From Chloroflexota bacterium (GTDB lineage: Bacteria; Chloroflexota; Anaerolineae; Anaerolineales; Anaerolineaceae), in contig JAMCRR010000035.1 in the NCBI GenBank assembly GCA_023381565.1, positions 87,034-151,033 on the forward strand: 64,000 bases of DNA, given 5' to 3'. This document shows, piece after piece, positions 7,156-16,101 of the stretch. Below the pieces are notes generated by a model, which saw nothing but the letters and a program-made list of their open reading frames with translations, was not told the origin of the DNA and did not search any database. Both the position numbers and the translations under genes were made by a program. How positions within the stretch are numbered: the stretch's first letter is position 1; each line of letters starts with the position of its first letter.

Positions 7156-9066
7156 ATGAACATAAGGCATTTACCCCTCCGGTTATTCCTGGCAACACTG
7201 GCAATTATCATCCTGGCAACAACTTTACCTGGGACTGTTTCTGCGCACGCTGAGGTAATCCGGTCCTACCCACCAGATAATTCCGTAGTGAAACAAGCGC
7301 CTAAACAGGTACAGTTGTGGTACAGCGAAGCTGTAGCCGTCAACTTTATCACCATCCAAATCCTTGACATTCAGGGGCAAACAGTACCAACCACTTCCCA
7401 CCGTGACAATACAGATCCTACGCTGGTCGTCATTGATCTACCCACTCTTGGATCAGGGCTTTACAGCATAAAATGGAAAGTTCTTTCCGCACAGGATGGC
7501 CATTTTGCACAAGGACTGATCGTCTTCGGTGTAGGAGAAGGTATAAATTTAACTAATGGAGCTACAAGGCAGACAGAACAACCAGTCAATTGGATTGGTA
7601 GCCTCTTTCGTTGGATACTTTATATCGGTCTGTCTGGATTAATTGGTTCGTTATTAGTCATCCTACTGGTGGTTCAAAAGGGGCCCAACCAGATCGAAGA
7701 GACATCGCTGTCCGAATTACGATATAGCGCCCGCCAGCGTCTCTGGCGATGGGCAGGCTGGATGGCCTGCCTGGCCTTGATAGCTGGATTTGCTCAACTG
7801 GCCCAACAAGTATTCGATTCGATATCCCCCTTTGTGGTAAATACGTCTACCCTCACGGCTATTGGGCAGATAAGTGCCACTCCCTGGGGATACGCATGGC
7901 AGGCCCGCCAGTTACTTCTGGTGGGGATTCTGGTCCTAATCACCTGGAACGGGCAACGTGAGCAGACTGGCAAATCAACTCTTTGGCGTTCTGTTGGGAT
8001 TCTTTTGTGTTTACTACTGGTGATCGTTTCCCTAACCCTGACGGGTCACGCAGCGGTCGTATCAACCCCCGTCATTGCGGTAATCGTAGATTCTTTTCAT
8101 CTATTCGCAATCAGTCTATGGGTGGGTGGCGTTGTAGCATTAGCCGTTGGCCTGGTTCCTATCGTAGGAAACCAGGCAATGGATATTTATGAGACGGAGC
8201 CAGGGCAACGGTTACTGCGCCAGTATTTTGGGGCATATTCCCGTTTTGCAGCGGTTAGTGTTGGAATCGTAATCGGAACTGGCATCTTTTCCTCGGCGCA
8301 ACAAGTTTATTCCCCTGATGCCCTCATAGAAACCTTTTATGGCCGGACTCTCGTCTTCAAGATCCTCCTTGTAGGTATCGTGGGTCTTGCTGGTTTGACC
8401 AATTCGTTGATCCTGCATCCTGCCTTAGCAAGCGTACCAGGCAGAATATTGCGGAAGCCAGAGGGGTGGACTCTACTGCCCCTCCGCAACCTGCCAACGA
8501 TCATTCGGATAGAAGCAATCTTGGGTTTAGTCGTACTAGCTTTGTCTGGATTGCTGACTTCCAATCCTCCGGCATATGGAATAGAGTTCCAATCAGCAGC
8601 AGTCAATCAGCCTGATCAGGGTTCCAAACTAATTGGCGATTTGCTGATCAACCTTTCCATTAAACCAAACCATCCGGGACAAAACCTGTTTTATATAACA
8701 GCAGTTAGCTCGCGACGCCCAGCCCCAGCCGAAGTGCTCAGGGTGATCGTACGGATGCGATACCAAGAGCAAGACCTTGGCCAACAGGAGGCTATCGTCG
8801 AACCTACGGGCAACGATGACTACCGGTTTGGAAGCAATAACCTGAGCCTGCCTGGGCGATGGGCCATCGATGTGGTGGTACGACGTAAAGGTGTCCCGGA
8901 TATAACGGCAACGTTCGATTGGAATGTTTTGCCCGTCTCTCGCCCAGTGCTTATCTCAGCGCAACCGTTCAAACCTGTACTGGCACCACTCGGCCTTACG
9001 ATCATTTGGTTAGTGGTTGTTGTTACCCGGATCTTATGGAATTCACCCCATAAGAAACAAAAATAA
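7156..9066 (+). CDS. CopC-CopD fusion protein, YcnJ-like copper importer
   Basis: 636 residues from ATG 7156. A signal peptide (about 1-28) is followed by a CopC domain beginning His-Ala-Glu (about 30-130), then a CopD membrane domain with about eight helices (about 150-485). A final extracytoplasmic YtkA/FixH-like domain (about 490-610) and one C-terminal membrane helix complete it. The CopD part contains GHAAV and FHLFAISLWVGG segments with the conserved His residues. The order resembles YcnJ of Bacillus, a copper acquisition protein. Together with the upstream CopC protein it forms a copper-handling pair. Confidence 0.88.
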   Translation: MNIRHLPLRLFLATLAIIILATTLPGTVSAHAEVIRSYPPDNSVVKQAPKQVQLWYSEAVAVNFITIQILDIQGQTVPTTSHRDNTDPTLVVIDLPTLGSGLYSIKWKVLSAQDGHFAQGLIVFGVGEGINLTNGATRQTEQPVNWIGSLFRWILYIGLSGLIGSLLVILLVVQKGPNQIEETSLSELRYSARQRLWRWAGWMACLALIAGFAQLAQQVFDSISPFVVNTSTLTAIGQISATPWGYAWQARQLLLVGILVLITWNGQREQTGKSTLWRSVGILLCLLLVIVSLTLTGHAAVVSTPVIAVIVDSFHLFAISLWVGGVVALAVGLVPIVGNQAMDIYETEPGQRLLRQYFGAYSRFAAVSVGIVIGTGIFSSAQQVYSPDALIETFYGRTLVFKILLVGIVGLAGLTNSLILHPALASVPGRILRKPEGWTLLPLRNLPTIIRIEAILGLVVLALSGLLTSNPPAYGIEFQSAAVNQPDQGSKLIGDLLINLSIKPNHPGQNLFYITAVSSRRPAPAEVLRVIVRMRYQEQDLGQQEAIVEPTGNDDYRFGSNNLSLPGRWAIDVVVRRKGVPDITATFDWNVLPVSRPVLISAQPFKPVLAPLGLTIIWLVVVVTRILWNSPHKKQK

Positions 9067-9107
9067 GAAGGCTAAAATTGCACACGTTATTTATTGGGAT
9101 AATTCTA

Positions 9108-9802
9108 TGAACGCTTCCATCAATCAGGACATCTACCGTTATTATGCGCCTATCTACGATCAGTTATTTGGCAAGCCAATGCAAAAATCTCGCCGGCGGG
9201 TTGTGGAATTGCTCGCCTTGCAGCCTGGGGAGCGTCTGCTCGTCCCCGGTATTGGGACAGGTCTGGACCTCCCTTATATTCCGGAAGGGGTGCGGATCAC
9301 TGGCGCGGATACCATCCCCGAAATGCTCTCGAAAGCTAGGAGGAAAGGGCGCGATGGGGTGAACCTGGTGCTCATGGACGCCCAACACTTGATATATCGG
9401 AACGCCACGTTCGACGCCGTATTGCTCAACATGATCCTCTCGGTTGCACCGAATGGAAAGAAAGTGTGTGAAGAGGCCTGGCGTGTGCTGCGGCCAGGAG
9501 GAAGGTTGGTTATTTTCGATAAATTTCTGTCTGAGGGATCTCGGATATCTCGCTTCAGGCGAATTCTGGGATGGGGTATTTCGAAACTGGGATTGGATCC
9601 CAACCGCAGTCTTTCAGAAATCCTCTCTGGTATCACCCAGGTGGAATTTGTCGTCAATGAACCTGGTTGGCTGCACGGTCAATTTCGGATCATACTTTTA
9701 ATAAAGCAAGTCGTATTGTCCAAAACCGATTTGAAATTAAAAAAGAGAGGTGGCTGTATTGAACTTGACCCGAACAGACAGGTCAAAAATAACCAATATT
9801 AA
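9108..9802 (+). CDS. Class I SAM-dependent methyltransferase, paralogue of 5224-5859
   Basis: 231 residues from ATG 9108 (longer upstream frame rejected because it overlaps the previous gene and lacks a ribosome site). Motif I reads PGIGTGLDLPYIP, followed by GADTIPEML and FDAVLLNMILSVAPNG. These are the same blocks, in the same order, as in the methyltransferase at 5224-5859, including a late FDKFL and a DPNR segment. The two are clearly homologous but diverged. A Lys-rich tail of about 30 residues is extra. Substrate unknown; PmtA-like phospholipid methylation is possible. Confidence 0.8.
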
Positions 9803-9813
9803 AGGAAGACCAA

Positions 9814-10701
9814 ATGAAAGATGCATCCTTCGATATAATTTATAAAGATGCTCCGGTGGAACAGCGCGAAAAGCTCCAAACCTTTCGCACCATGCATCCT
9901 TATCGTACCATCAATGCTGACGGTGTTCAGTGGGAGTACATTGCCAGTGGAGAGGGTAAGCAGGCCATTCTACTTCTTGGTGGTGGCCTCTCTGTCGGGG
10001 AAACTTCCTTCCAAAACATCCTGCGCCTGGAGAAGTGTTATCGAGTGCTCTCGCCTTCCTATCCACCGGTTGGAAAGGTGAGCCGGATTGCGGATGGGCT
10101 GGCAGCCATCCTCGACCGGGAAGGCATCGCCCGGACGCATGTGTTCGGCCACTCCCTGGGCGCTGGGATTGCCCACGCTTTTGTCCGCCTGTACCCAGAC
10201 CGTGTAGATAAGCTGGTGTTGGATGGCTTTGGGTTATATACATCTTCCTCTCTGCGGGCGGCGAAGTTCTTTTTCAAACTGCCCGCTGCCTGGCTGAGGG
10301 CGTATTACCGGCGCCGGTTTCGGACACTTTTGGCGGGTGCCGATGAGGCGACCCGAGCTTTTTATCAAGCTTATGTTGAAGAACTGTTTACCCGGCTGCA
10401 TACAAATGAGACGTTGATGGGACAAATGAAGCTTTTAATCGATTTTTTCGATCATCCCGACGAGTACGGCCTCTTCCGTCCCGTTGAACGGCCTGGGCAA
10501 GTTCTGCTCATTCTGGCAGAGGATGACCGCGGTTTCAAATCAACTGAGAGAGAAACGCTCAAAGCCAGCTACCCGGGGGCGATGGTACATTCCTTCCCCA
10601 GCGGGGGGCACTTATCCGGATTCACCCATCCGAAAGAATTTAATCAGGTGCTGGACAATTTTCTAGTCACGTCAGCATCTGATTGTGAGCAGATGACTTG
10701 A
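9814..10701 (+). CDS. Alpha/beta-hydrolase
   Basis: 295 residues. The nucleophile elbow is GHSLGAG (about residue 112), followed by the usual AHAFVRLYPDRVDKLVL stretch. The acid is probably in AEDDRGF (about 235), and the catalytic His is in SGGHLSGF (about 268). No signal peptide is seen, so it is cytoplasmic. It starts 11 bp after the methyltransferase gene and is likely co-transcribed. Substrate cannot be told from sequence. Confidence 0.83.
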   Translation: MKDASFDIIYKDAPVEQREKLQTFRTMHPYRTINADGVQWEYIASGEGKQAILLLGGGLSVGETSFQNILRLEKCYRVLSPSYPPVGKVSRIADGLAAILDREGIARTHVFGHSLGAGIAHAFVRLYPDRVDKLVLDGFGLYTSSSLRAAKFFFKLPAAWLRAYYRRRFRTLLAGADEATRAFYQAYVEELFTRLHTNETLMGQMKLLIDFFDHPDEYGLFRPVERPGQVLLILAEDDRGFKSTERETLKASYPGAMVHSFPSGGHLSGFTHPKEFNQVLDNFLVTSASDCEQMT

Positions 10702-10809
10702 AACGATCAAAAACACGACAAGATGAGCTGATTGGCCTGGATTGCCCGTACTCAAAGAATGTCTAGAAAGGCTGATGAGTTGACAAGAGTTTAAACCGAT
10801 ATAGGTACC

Positions 10810-11037
10810 GTGGAGATCCATAGGTCTCAGTTGAATGGTGATGTCGTGAAGATGGTGCCGGTACCGGAAGGGATTGAAATTCCAGCCAATGGTAAAATTG
10901 AAATTCAGCCTGGCGGCTATCACATCATGCTGATAGGCCTCAAGCGCGAATTAAAACCAGGGGATCAATTCGAAATAACATTAACGTTTGAGAATACTCC
11001 GCCAGCTGTAATTCAGGTAACAGTGAAAGAGTCATAA
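10810..11037 (+). pseudogene. Remnant of a PCuAC copper chaperone
   Basis: The frame encodes the last 75 residues of a PCu(A)C domain. It keeps all four Cu(I) ligands: His, then Met after 10 residues, then a His-x-Met pair about 22 residues further on. Family members normally have a signal peptide and about 60-80 more residues before this point. Here the frame is closed upstream by TAA at 10792-10794, and no signal peptide or clear ribosome site precedes GTG 10810. I read it as a 5'-truncated remnant. Its place after copC/copCD genes fits a decayed member of the same copper set. Confidence 0.7.
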
Positions 11038-11134
11038 TGGTCCGCTTCGATTTGATGCACTCCGGCTGTTCCTTTATCTGCGACCAACCGTTTTGAGACA
11101 CCCACATTTCCATCGGAACGAGATGATTTTTCTG

Positions 11135-12151
11135 TCATCTACTCTTGAATACCCTACGCCAGATGGCGTCTAGGACCTGTAGACCGGTAAAAGAGCGTAC
11201 ATTCCATGCTTCGACAGAGATATGAAAATTATCCGGACGCGATATGTCCATGCCGTGATCGGGGAGTGGCTGGACGGCGCGCCAGAAATTCCACAAAGGG
11301 ATATCGTACTCCACAGCCAGGTTCGCAGTCGTTAGGTTGATCGAGTGGTCACCCTCGAAATTGTCAGCTTTCGTAGCAAGAATAGGCACAGCGCCTTGGG
11401 AGATGGAGTACTCAATGATTCGTCGCATGTACTTCTCGTAGACAGCGGCAGTGCGGCCCTCGAAGCCAGTCTCCATCGAGATCAATGCGATACCAGGACG
11501 AATGAGGCGGAATTCGCACGCGATAGGCGTTTCACCAGTGAGGCAGATTTTTGGGTCAGCCTGAAGTGGGGTAAGAACTGAGGCAACATTGAAACCACTG
11601 CGTACGGCCTGACTTTCGCGATTGAAAAAGCCAAAGAACCAGTCAACTGTTTGTTGAAGGTACTCGTAATCCTGTGGGAAGGCATAACCGCCAGGTTTAT
11701 CGTAGATGCCAAAGAAGGCGGCGTTAACAAATTGGCAGTCCCCGACCTTTGCAAAGGAATGCGGGGCTATGCCTTGAGCGAGGCCTTGGCGATAAATCGC
11801 ATAGGTACGAGCAGTAAGTTTGGGGATGACTGGCCATTGCTGCCATTTTTCGGCAGGTAGGCGGGGCGAGATGGGAATTGGTGTAGGTGTTAACACCGAC
11901 GTCCGATTTTGCATTTCCACGTATGTTGCTTCGGGGGGTGATATCTGCGTCTCAGCGGCTGGGATGGGTGTAGGAAATACAAGCACGGTAGGGGTTGAAA
12001 GAGACATAGGATCTTGCGTGGGAATCGAAATAATAGGCTGCGCCTGTGGAGCAGCAGTTGTTGTAGGGATTGAGGAAAGCATGACCGCTGGCGTGGTGCA
12101 TGCTGAGAGAAAAATCAAAAGGAAGCAGATGAATTTACGAGCGATTTTCAT
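11135..12151 (-). CDS. SGNH-hydrolase-like lipoprotein
   Basis: 338 residues from ATG 12151 (an in-frame ATG 9 bp upstream is possible). A lipoprotein signal with lipobox LSAC (Cys at about 18) is followed by a 90-residue Thr/Pro/Ser-rich linker. The globular part (about 100-338) looks like an SGNH/GDSL fold. It has a KVGDCQ block where the usual catalytic Ser of GDS is Cys, a ALISMETGF strand, an ILATKADN strand and a DNFHIS block resembling the catalytic Asp-x-x-His. If it is catalytic, the nucleophile would be unusual. Membrane-anchored on the outside. It is followed in the same direction upstream by another lipoprotein gene. Confidence 0.7.
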   Translation of the reverse strand: MKIARKFICFLLIFLSACTTPAVMLSSIPTTTAAPQAQPIISIPTQDPMSLSTPTVLVFPTPIPAAETQISPPEATYVEMQNRTSVLTPTPIPISPRLPAEKWQQWPVIPKLTARTYAIYRQGLAQGIAPHSFAKVGDCQFVNAAFFGIYDKPGGYAFPQDYEYLQQTVDWFFGFFNRESQAVRSGFNVASVLTPLQADPKICLTGETPIACEFRLIRPGIALISMETGFEGRTAAVYEKYMRRIIEYSISQGAVPILATKADNFEGDHSINLTTANLAVEYDIPLWNFWRAVQPLPDHGMDISRPDNFHISVEAWNVRSFTGLQVLDAIWRRVFKSR

Positions 12152-12252
12152 ATAGGTCACACATGACTTGTCATCATCTATTTACCATGAAGGATCAACG
12201 AGTGTTAATATATATGGTGAGAGATATATGCTGCAAATACGGGAAACAAGTT

Positions 12253-13314
12253 TCATTTGGCGAGTAGAACTTTTGCGACTTTATTTCCATCCTTCTCCGT
12301 TTGAGTTGTCGGCAGTTCTTGTATACTCACTATCTCTCCCGGACGAGTTAGTGTTTCAATCACTTCCGAAAATGGATGGTTAAAACCATTCAGGTTAGGA
12401 TATAGGCTCGCATTGGAATATGGGTACACCCGTGGGAGCTTAAAGCGGTCAGGGTCATTAGGCATCGATGCAAGATCATTGCGAGTGTTACCGGCAACTG
12501 CGAATTGATAACCGGCATTCTTCGTAAGGATGGACGCCGCGGATGAGGTGTAATCGAATGGGAAGGCAAATCCTTTCGGAACGCGCCCGGTTTTCTCGTA
12601 CAGCAGTTTGCGTGAAATTTCCAATTCGTACTTGATTTCGGCTGCGGTCAGTTTCGTGAAATCCGGATGGTAAAGCCCATGCGAGGCGATAGTCACCAAA
12701 CCTTCGTCAGCCCACTGCTTAAAATCGTTCCAGCAGAATAGTTTAGTTTTACTGCAGTCGTCAGTCACCACTGTATCGTTGGCCAGGATGAAGAAGACCG
12801 CTTTAAACTTATATTTCTTCAGGATTGGTAGAACTGTATCAATATAGATTTGTTTCCTGGCTGTACCTACATCAAATGTAAGAACAACCGATTTATGTGG
12901 GAATGAACCTGTACCATCCAGGTATAGGTTCAATTCATCGGCATCCAGGGTCTGATACTGGTTGGATGCCAACCAAGTCATCTGATCCTCGAACCAGGCT
13001 GTTGTCATTTGCACCTGTTCATTTAACTTAAACTCCGGATCGTGGTATTCGATAATTGGAATTCGTTTTGCCGGGATTGCTGTGACTGTAGGGGTTGGTG
13101 AGATCGTCACAGCAGACAGTGGGGTGGATGTATTCAAAACTATCGGTGTCAGTGTAGAAGTAGATATGCTTATAGCAGTGGAGCTGGGTTCTGGATTTGT
13201 TGGCAGCGCCGTGACTGTGGCGAAAGGAGTTGGCTCAACGCAGCTGACAAGAAATATCACTAACAGTATAACCACCAGGAAGCGGGAAATGAGGTGAGCG
13301 ATGTCGTTATTCAT
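12253..13314 (-). CDS. Polysaccharide-deacetylase-like lipoprotein (CE4 fold), altered metal site
   Basis: 353 residues. Lipoprotein signal with Cys in LVSC (about residue 25), a Thr/Pro/Ser linker to about 85, then a NodB-like domain. CE4 motif 1 is LTFDVG instead of TFDDG, so the metal-binding second Asp is Val. Motif 2 is kept as SHGLYHP, and the RVPKGFAFPFDY stretch matches the Arg-Pro motif region. The domain is thus recognisable but one metal ligand is missing, which may reduce or change activity. It would act outside the membrane on cell-wall or envelope glycans. Confidence 0.8.
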   Translation of the reverse strand: MNNDIAHLISRFLVVILLVIFLVSCVEPTPFATVTALPTNPEPSSTAISISTSTLTPIVLNTSTPLSAVTISPTPTVTAIPAKRIPIIEYHDPEFKLNEQVQMTTAWFEDQMTWLASNQYQTLDADELNLYLDGTGSFPHKSVVLTFDVGTARKQIYIDTVLPILKKYKFKAVFFILANDTVVTDDCSKTKLFCWNDFKQWADEGLVTIASHGLYHPDFTKLTAAEIKYELEISRKLLYEKTGRVPKGFAFPFDYTSSAASILTKNAGYQFAVAGNTRNDLASMPNDPDRFKLPRVYPYSNASLYPNLNGFNHPFSEVIETLTRPGEIVSIQELPTTQTEKDGNKVAKVLLAK

Positions 13315-13434
13315 ATTTTCCCATTCGGTCTATTGCGATATTGTCGCTTTAAAATCTTGATAAAGCATTTTTCAATTAGCTGCTTGTCCAACAAAGAAGA
13401 GACAATGCTGAAGCAGATAAGCACCACCTAAAAT

Positions 13435-13806
13435 TTATGGCATCAGGCTCCATGGATTCATTAATCCACCGAGGTTACGAATTTCAAAATGCAGATGTGG
13501 CCCTATAGAATTCCCAGAACTTCCAGAAAAGCCGATCACGGTACCTTGATAGACGCTGCTTTCGCAAGTGACTGAGAACATGCTCAATTGAGAATATAGT
13601 GTCTGATAACCATTTCCATAATCGATCATTACCATATAGCCATATCCCGAGTTATTCCACCCGGCATAAACCACAAGTCCGCTGTCAGAAGCCAATACAG
13701 GGGAGCCCATATTCGAGGCAATATCCAGGGCCAGATACCCTGACCAGTAGTTATCCCGGAAACGCACAAAATTAGATGTGATTCCTGTGATAACGAAACA
13801 ATTCAT
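13435..13806 (-). CDS. Degenerate M23/LytM-like protein without export signal
   Basis: 123 residues. The LytM fold is recognisable (ALDIASNMGSPVLASDSGLVVYAG, then GPHLHFEIR). The first zinc-ligand His of HxxxD is Tyr, and the usual catalytic His in the YAHLS block is Gln (LYSQLS); only the final HLH is intact. There is no signal peptide or LysM part, although M23 enzymes act outside the cell. The start ATG overlaps the stop of the DsbA-like gene (TAATG), so it is translated by coupling. It may be a truncated, inactive remnant or a repurposed fold. Confidence 0.65.
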   Translation of the reverse strand: MNCFVITGITSNFVRFRDNYWSGYLALDIASNMGSPVLASDSGLVVYAGWNNSGYGYMVMIDYGNGYQTLYSQLSMFSVTCESSVYQGTVIGFSGSSGNSIGPHLHFEIRNLGGLMNPWSLMP

Positions 13807-14498
13807 TATTTTGATTTAGCGAGCGCTTCCCGGATCTTTTGACTTAAGATCTCATATTGAGCGCCACCTTCGACCAACTTCCCATTAACGAGAAGGGAAG
13901 GTGTGCTCCGAAGACCAAGTTTTTGCGCTTCCAGGGTCTCTGCTTTTACTTTTTCAGTAAATTTTCCTGATGCCAGGCATTGATTGAAGGATTCAGTTTG
14001 CAGCCCTATTTCGGCTGCAAATTGTACAAGTTTCTCTTTGCGAAATGCACCGGCGTTCTCACCCGCTTGTTTGGAATATACTTTCTCATAATATTCCCAG
14101 TATTTTCCTTGTTCATTGGCACATTCCGCAGCCTCTGCCGCCCATTGAGATTCTTCTCCAATGAATTGGAAACTGCGGAAGACGAATCGCACCTGCCCTG
14201 TCTTGACAAATTCCTCCACGATTTTCGGCTTTACAGTTGACGCGAATCGCCCACAGGCCGGGCATTGATAATCGCCGTACTCGACCACCACAACCGGGGC
14301 AGCGATTTCACCCATGCTCTTGTCCTGGCTGGTTTCGACCGGCTCGGCTTTCGCTATATTCTGGTTTTGTTGCAGCGCAATGGCCCCCATCCCGATGAGA
14401 ACTACAGCGGCGATTAACCCAATCACCCACCGGTTCGCCTGCTTCCGTGTGTTTCTTGACCGTTTGCTTGAATTTGACTTTACGTATTTCTTAGCCAT
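13806..14498 (-). CDS. DsbA-like thiol-disulfide oxidoreductase, membrane anchored
   Basis: 230 residues. A basic N-terminus and one membrane helix (about 24-42) anchor the protein. The thioredoxin/DsbA fold begins at about 65 with VVVEYGDYQCPACGRF; CPAC is the redox-active pair, and the cis-Pro loop is in LRSTPSLLVNGK. The helical insertion is present, as in the DsbA/BdbD class. It acts on thiols outside the membrane. It lies 27 bp after a CcdA-like gene, which could supply electrons, and is coupled to the M23-like gene downstream. Confidence 0.88.
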   Translation of the reverse strand: MAKKYVKSNSSKRSRNTRKQANRWVIGLIAAVVLIGMGAIALQQNQNIAKAEPVETSQDKSMGEIAAPVVVVEYGDYQCPACGRFASTVKPKIVEEFVKTGQVRFVFRSFQFIGEESQWAAEAAECANEQGKYWEYYEKVYSKQAGENAGAFRKEKLVQFAAEIGLQTESFNQCLASGKFTEKVKAETLEAQKLGLRSTPSLLVNGKLVEGGAQYEILSQKIREALAKSK

Positions 14499-14524
14499 CT
14501 CATCACCTTTCTTGTGTCGTGTTT

Positions 14525-15727
14525 TTATAGAACCCAGATCAAAAGAATAATCCCTATGAGCGCCATCACTCCGCCAGTGATCCCGCGCACCTTATGAGAA
14601 GAGGCGCGTTCCCAGGCCTGGATCTTGGCCCCCATGACCGGGTTTAAAGCCAGGATCAGGATGATCACCAACGGCATAATAAACATCAAGTTATACAGCG
14701 CCAGGTATCCAAATCCCTCCCAGAAATCGGTCTGGCTCCCCAGCAATCCTAAAATAGCGACGTATGGACCCCCAGAGCATGGGAAACTCTCCAGACCCAT
14801 GAACGTACCCAACACGATGGTGGCGGGCAAGGTCGCCCGGTACATCCAATTCTTGAGCCCTTCTTTCCCAATTTCGGGGAGTTCCAAACGAATGGGAAAC
14901 TTTGGAAATATCGCCCCCAGGAGATTGGTCAGACCAAACAGGATCAACAAGCCCGCCCCCACCTGTCCCAGCCAGTGCCCTTGCACCAGGGAGGTCGCGC
15001 GGAGCAAACCCAGGCCGACCAGAAAATAAACGATGTACACACAGGCGATGTAAACCAGCCCCATCCTGGCAATCGCTGCTCTTGCCTTCCGGATCGTAAA
15101 CAAGAACGTGATAAAAAAGAGCAGAATAGCCATTGCGCAGGGGTTGATGCCGTCCACCAGTCCGGTCAGTAAAACAGCTGGAAGCAGCCTGCTGGTCGAA
15201 CTGGTAATACCTGTATTAGCAAAGGATTCCTGGTTGGTCTTATACCAGTTCAGGTAAGTCGTGATCGGTTCACTGGCTCCATACGACTGCACGGGGCCGT
15301 TGAAAGCCCAGGCTTTGTATCCATCTCCATCGCCTTCTTCGCTGTAAATCAAGATCCGATCGGGCAGATCTTGGGCGGATAACAAGCCTTCAACCACGTG
15401 CCGGGGTGGTTCGCCCTGTAAGACAATTCGGCTTTCGTCAATAAAGGTGACCAGGTGGCTTTGCAGTTCAAGTGGCACCCCCAGGGCCTCGTTCTTTTGG
15501 TTCAATTCCTTGCGGTTCTCCCGCTGGTTGATATAGTCTTTTCGAACCATTTCCACCTGGTTGGACTGGAGGATTTCCTGCAGTTCGCCATTGATATAGG
15601 TTGCGCACTCGTCGCACGCTTCGTTGTAATAGATCACCGCCTGCCGTCCAGTGCTATCGGCGCTGACCGGAAGTGCGGAGAGGATGAGCGCGAATAGGGC
15701 AATGGAAATCAGTAGAAGTTTTTTCAT
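14525..15727 (-). CDS. CcdA/DsbD-like transmembrane thiol electron carrier with N-terminal thioredoxin-like domain
   Basis: 400 residues from ATG 15727 (first Met-Lys-Lys with a signal peptide; an upstream ATG 30 bp earlier lacks a signal). After the signal comes a thioredoxin-like region with CDEC (about residues 36-39). A membrane part begins at about 170 with GINPCAMAILLFFITFLF and a second Cys segment FPCSGGPYVAILG, the two conserved Pro-Cys sites of the CcdA/DsbD family. Such proteins carry reducing power from cytoplasmic thioredoxin across the membrane. It sits between a ferredoxin gene and a DsbA-like gene. Confidence 0.85.
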   Translation of the reverse strand: MKKLLLISIALFALILSALPVSADSTGRQAVIYYNEACDECATYINGELQEILQSNQVEMVRKDYINQRENRKELNQKNEALGVPLELQSHLVTFIDESRIVLQGEPPRHVVEGLLSAQDLPDRILIYSEEGDGDGYKAWAFNGPVQSYGASEPITTYLNWYKTNQESFANTGITSSTSRLLPAVLLTGLVDGINPCAMAILLFFITFLFTIRKARAAIARMGLVYIACVYIVYFLVGLGLLRATSLVQGHWLGQVGAGLLILFGLTNLLGAIFPKFPIRLELPEIGKEGLKNWMYRATLPATIVLGTFMGLESFPCSGGPYVAILGLLGSQTDFWEGFGYLALYNLMFIMPLVIILILALNPVMGAKIQAWERASSHKVRGITGGVMALIGIILLIWVL

Positions 15728-15747
15728 GTTCGTCTCGATATTTATTT

Positions 15748-16101
15748 TTAGCAGCATGTTAACGTTTTGGGCAACTCGCCCTCGGCGAGCGGTCCGAAGG
15801 GATTGCCGTACTGGCGGATATTGGCAATCATCATCTGATTGGCTTCCGTTTCGATGCCGGCTGAAATTAAGCCTGTTCGGAGGATCTCACCACCTGGATC
15901 ATGCCCAACTGGGCAGACGACCCGGCAGGCGCGACATAAGGTGCAATGATAAAAGATCAGGGTTTGACTACCTGCGGTTCCCAGCATCGCGCGACCACGT
16001 GGGCCATACTCTTCCTGGCGTTGGATCTGAAAGACCGGGCAGACCTCTCGACAAAGTCCGCACTCGATGCAGGCAGGATTTTCGGAAAGATCAATCAACA
16101 T
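15748..16101 (-). CDS. Two-cluster 4Fe-4S ferredoxin-like protein
   Basis: 117 residues. Two CxxCxxCxxxCP motifs are clear (CIECGLCREVCPVF at about 11-22 and CTLCRACRVVCPVG at about 53-64), so two 4Fe-4S clusters are expected. The protein ends in Cys-Cys. This corresponds to the ferredoxin half of GlcF/LutB-type subunits, here a separate protein. It overlaps the FAD oxidase gene by 7 bp and precedes the CcdA-like gene. It probably moves electrons between the flavoprotein and the CCG protein. Confidence 0.88.
   Translation of the reverse strand: MLIDLSENPACIECGLCREVCPVFQIQRQEEYGPRGRAMLGTAGSQTLIFYHCTLCRACRVVCPVGHDPGGEILRTGLISAGIETEANQMMIANIRQYGNPFGPLAEGELPKTLTCC

Noticed and set aside
13082-13297. 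Plus-strand Val/Gly-rich open frame
   Set aside because: Reverse complement of a Thr/Pro-rich lipoprotein linker; such linkers always give open antisense frames.
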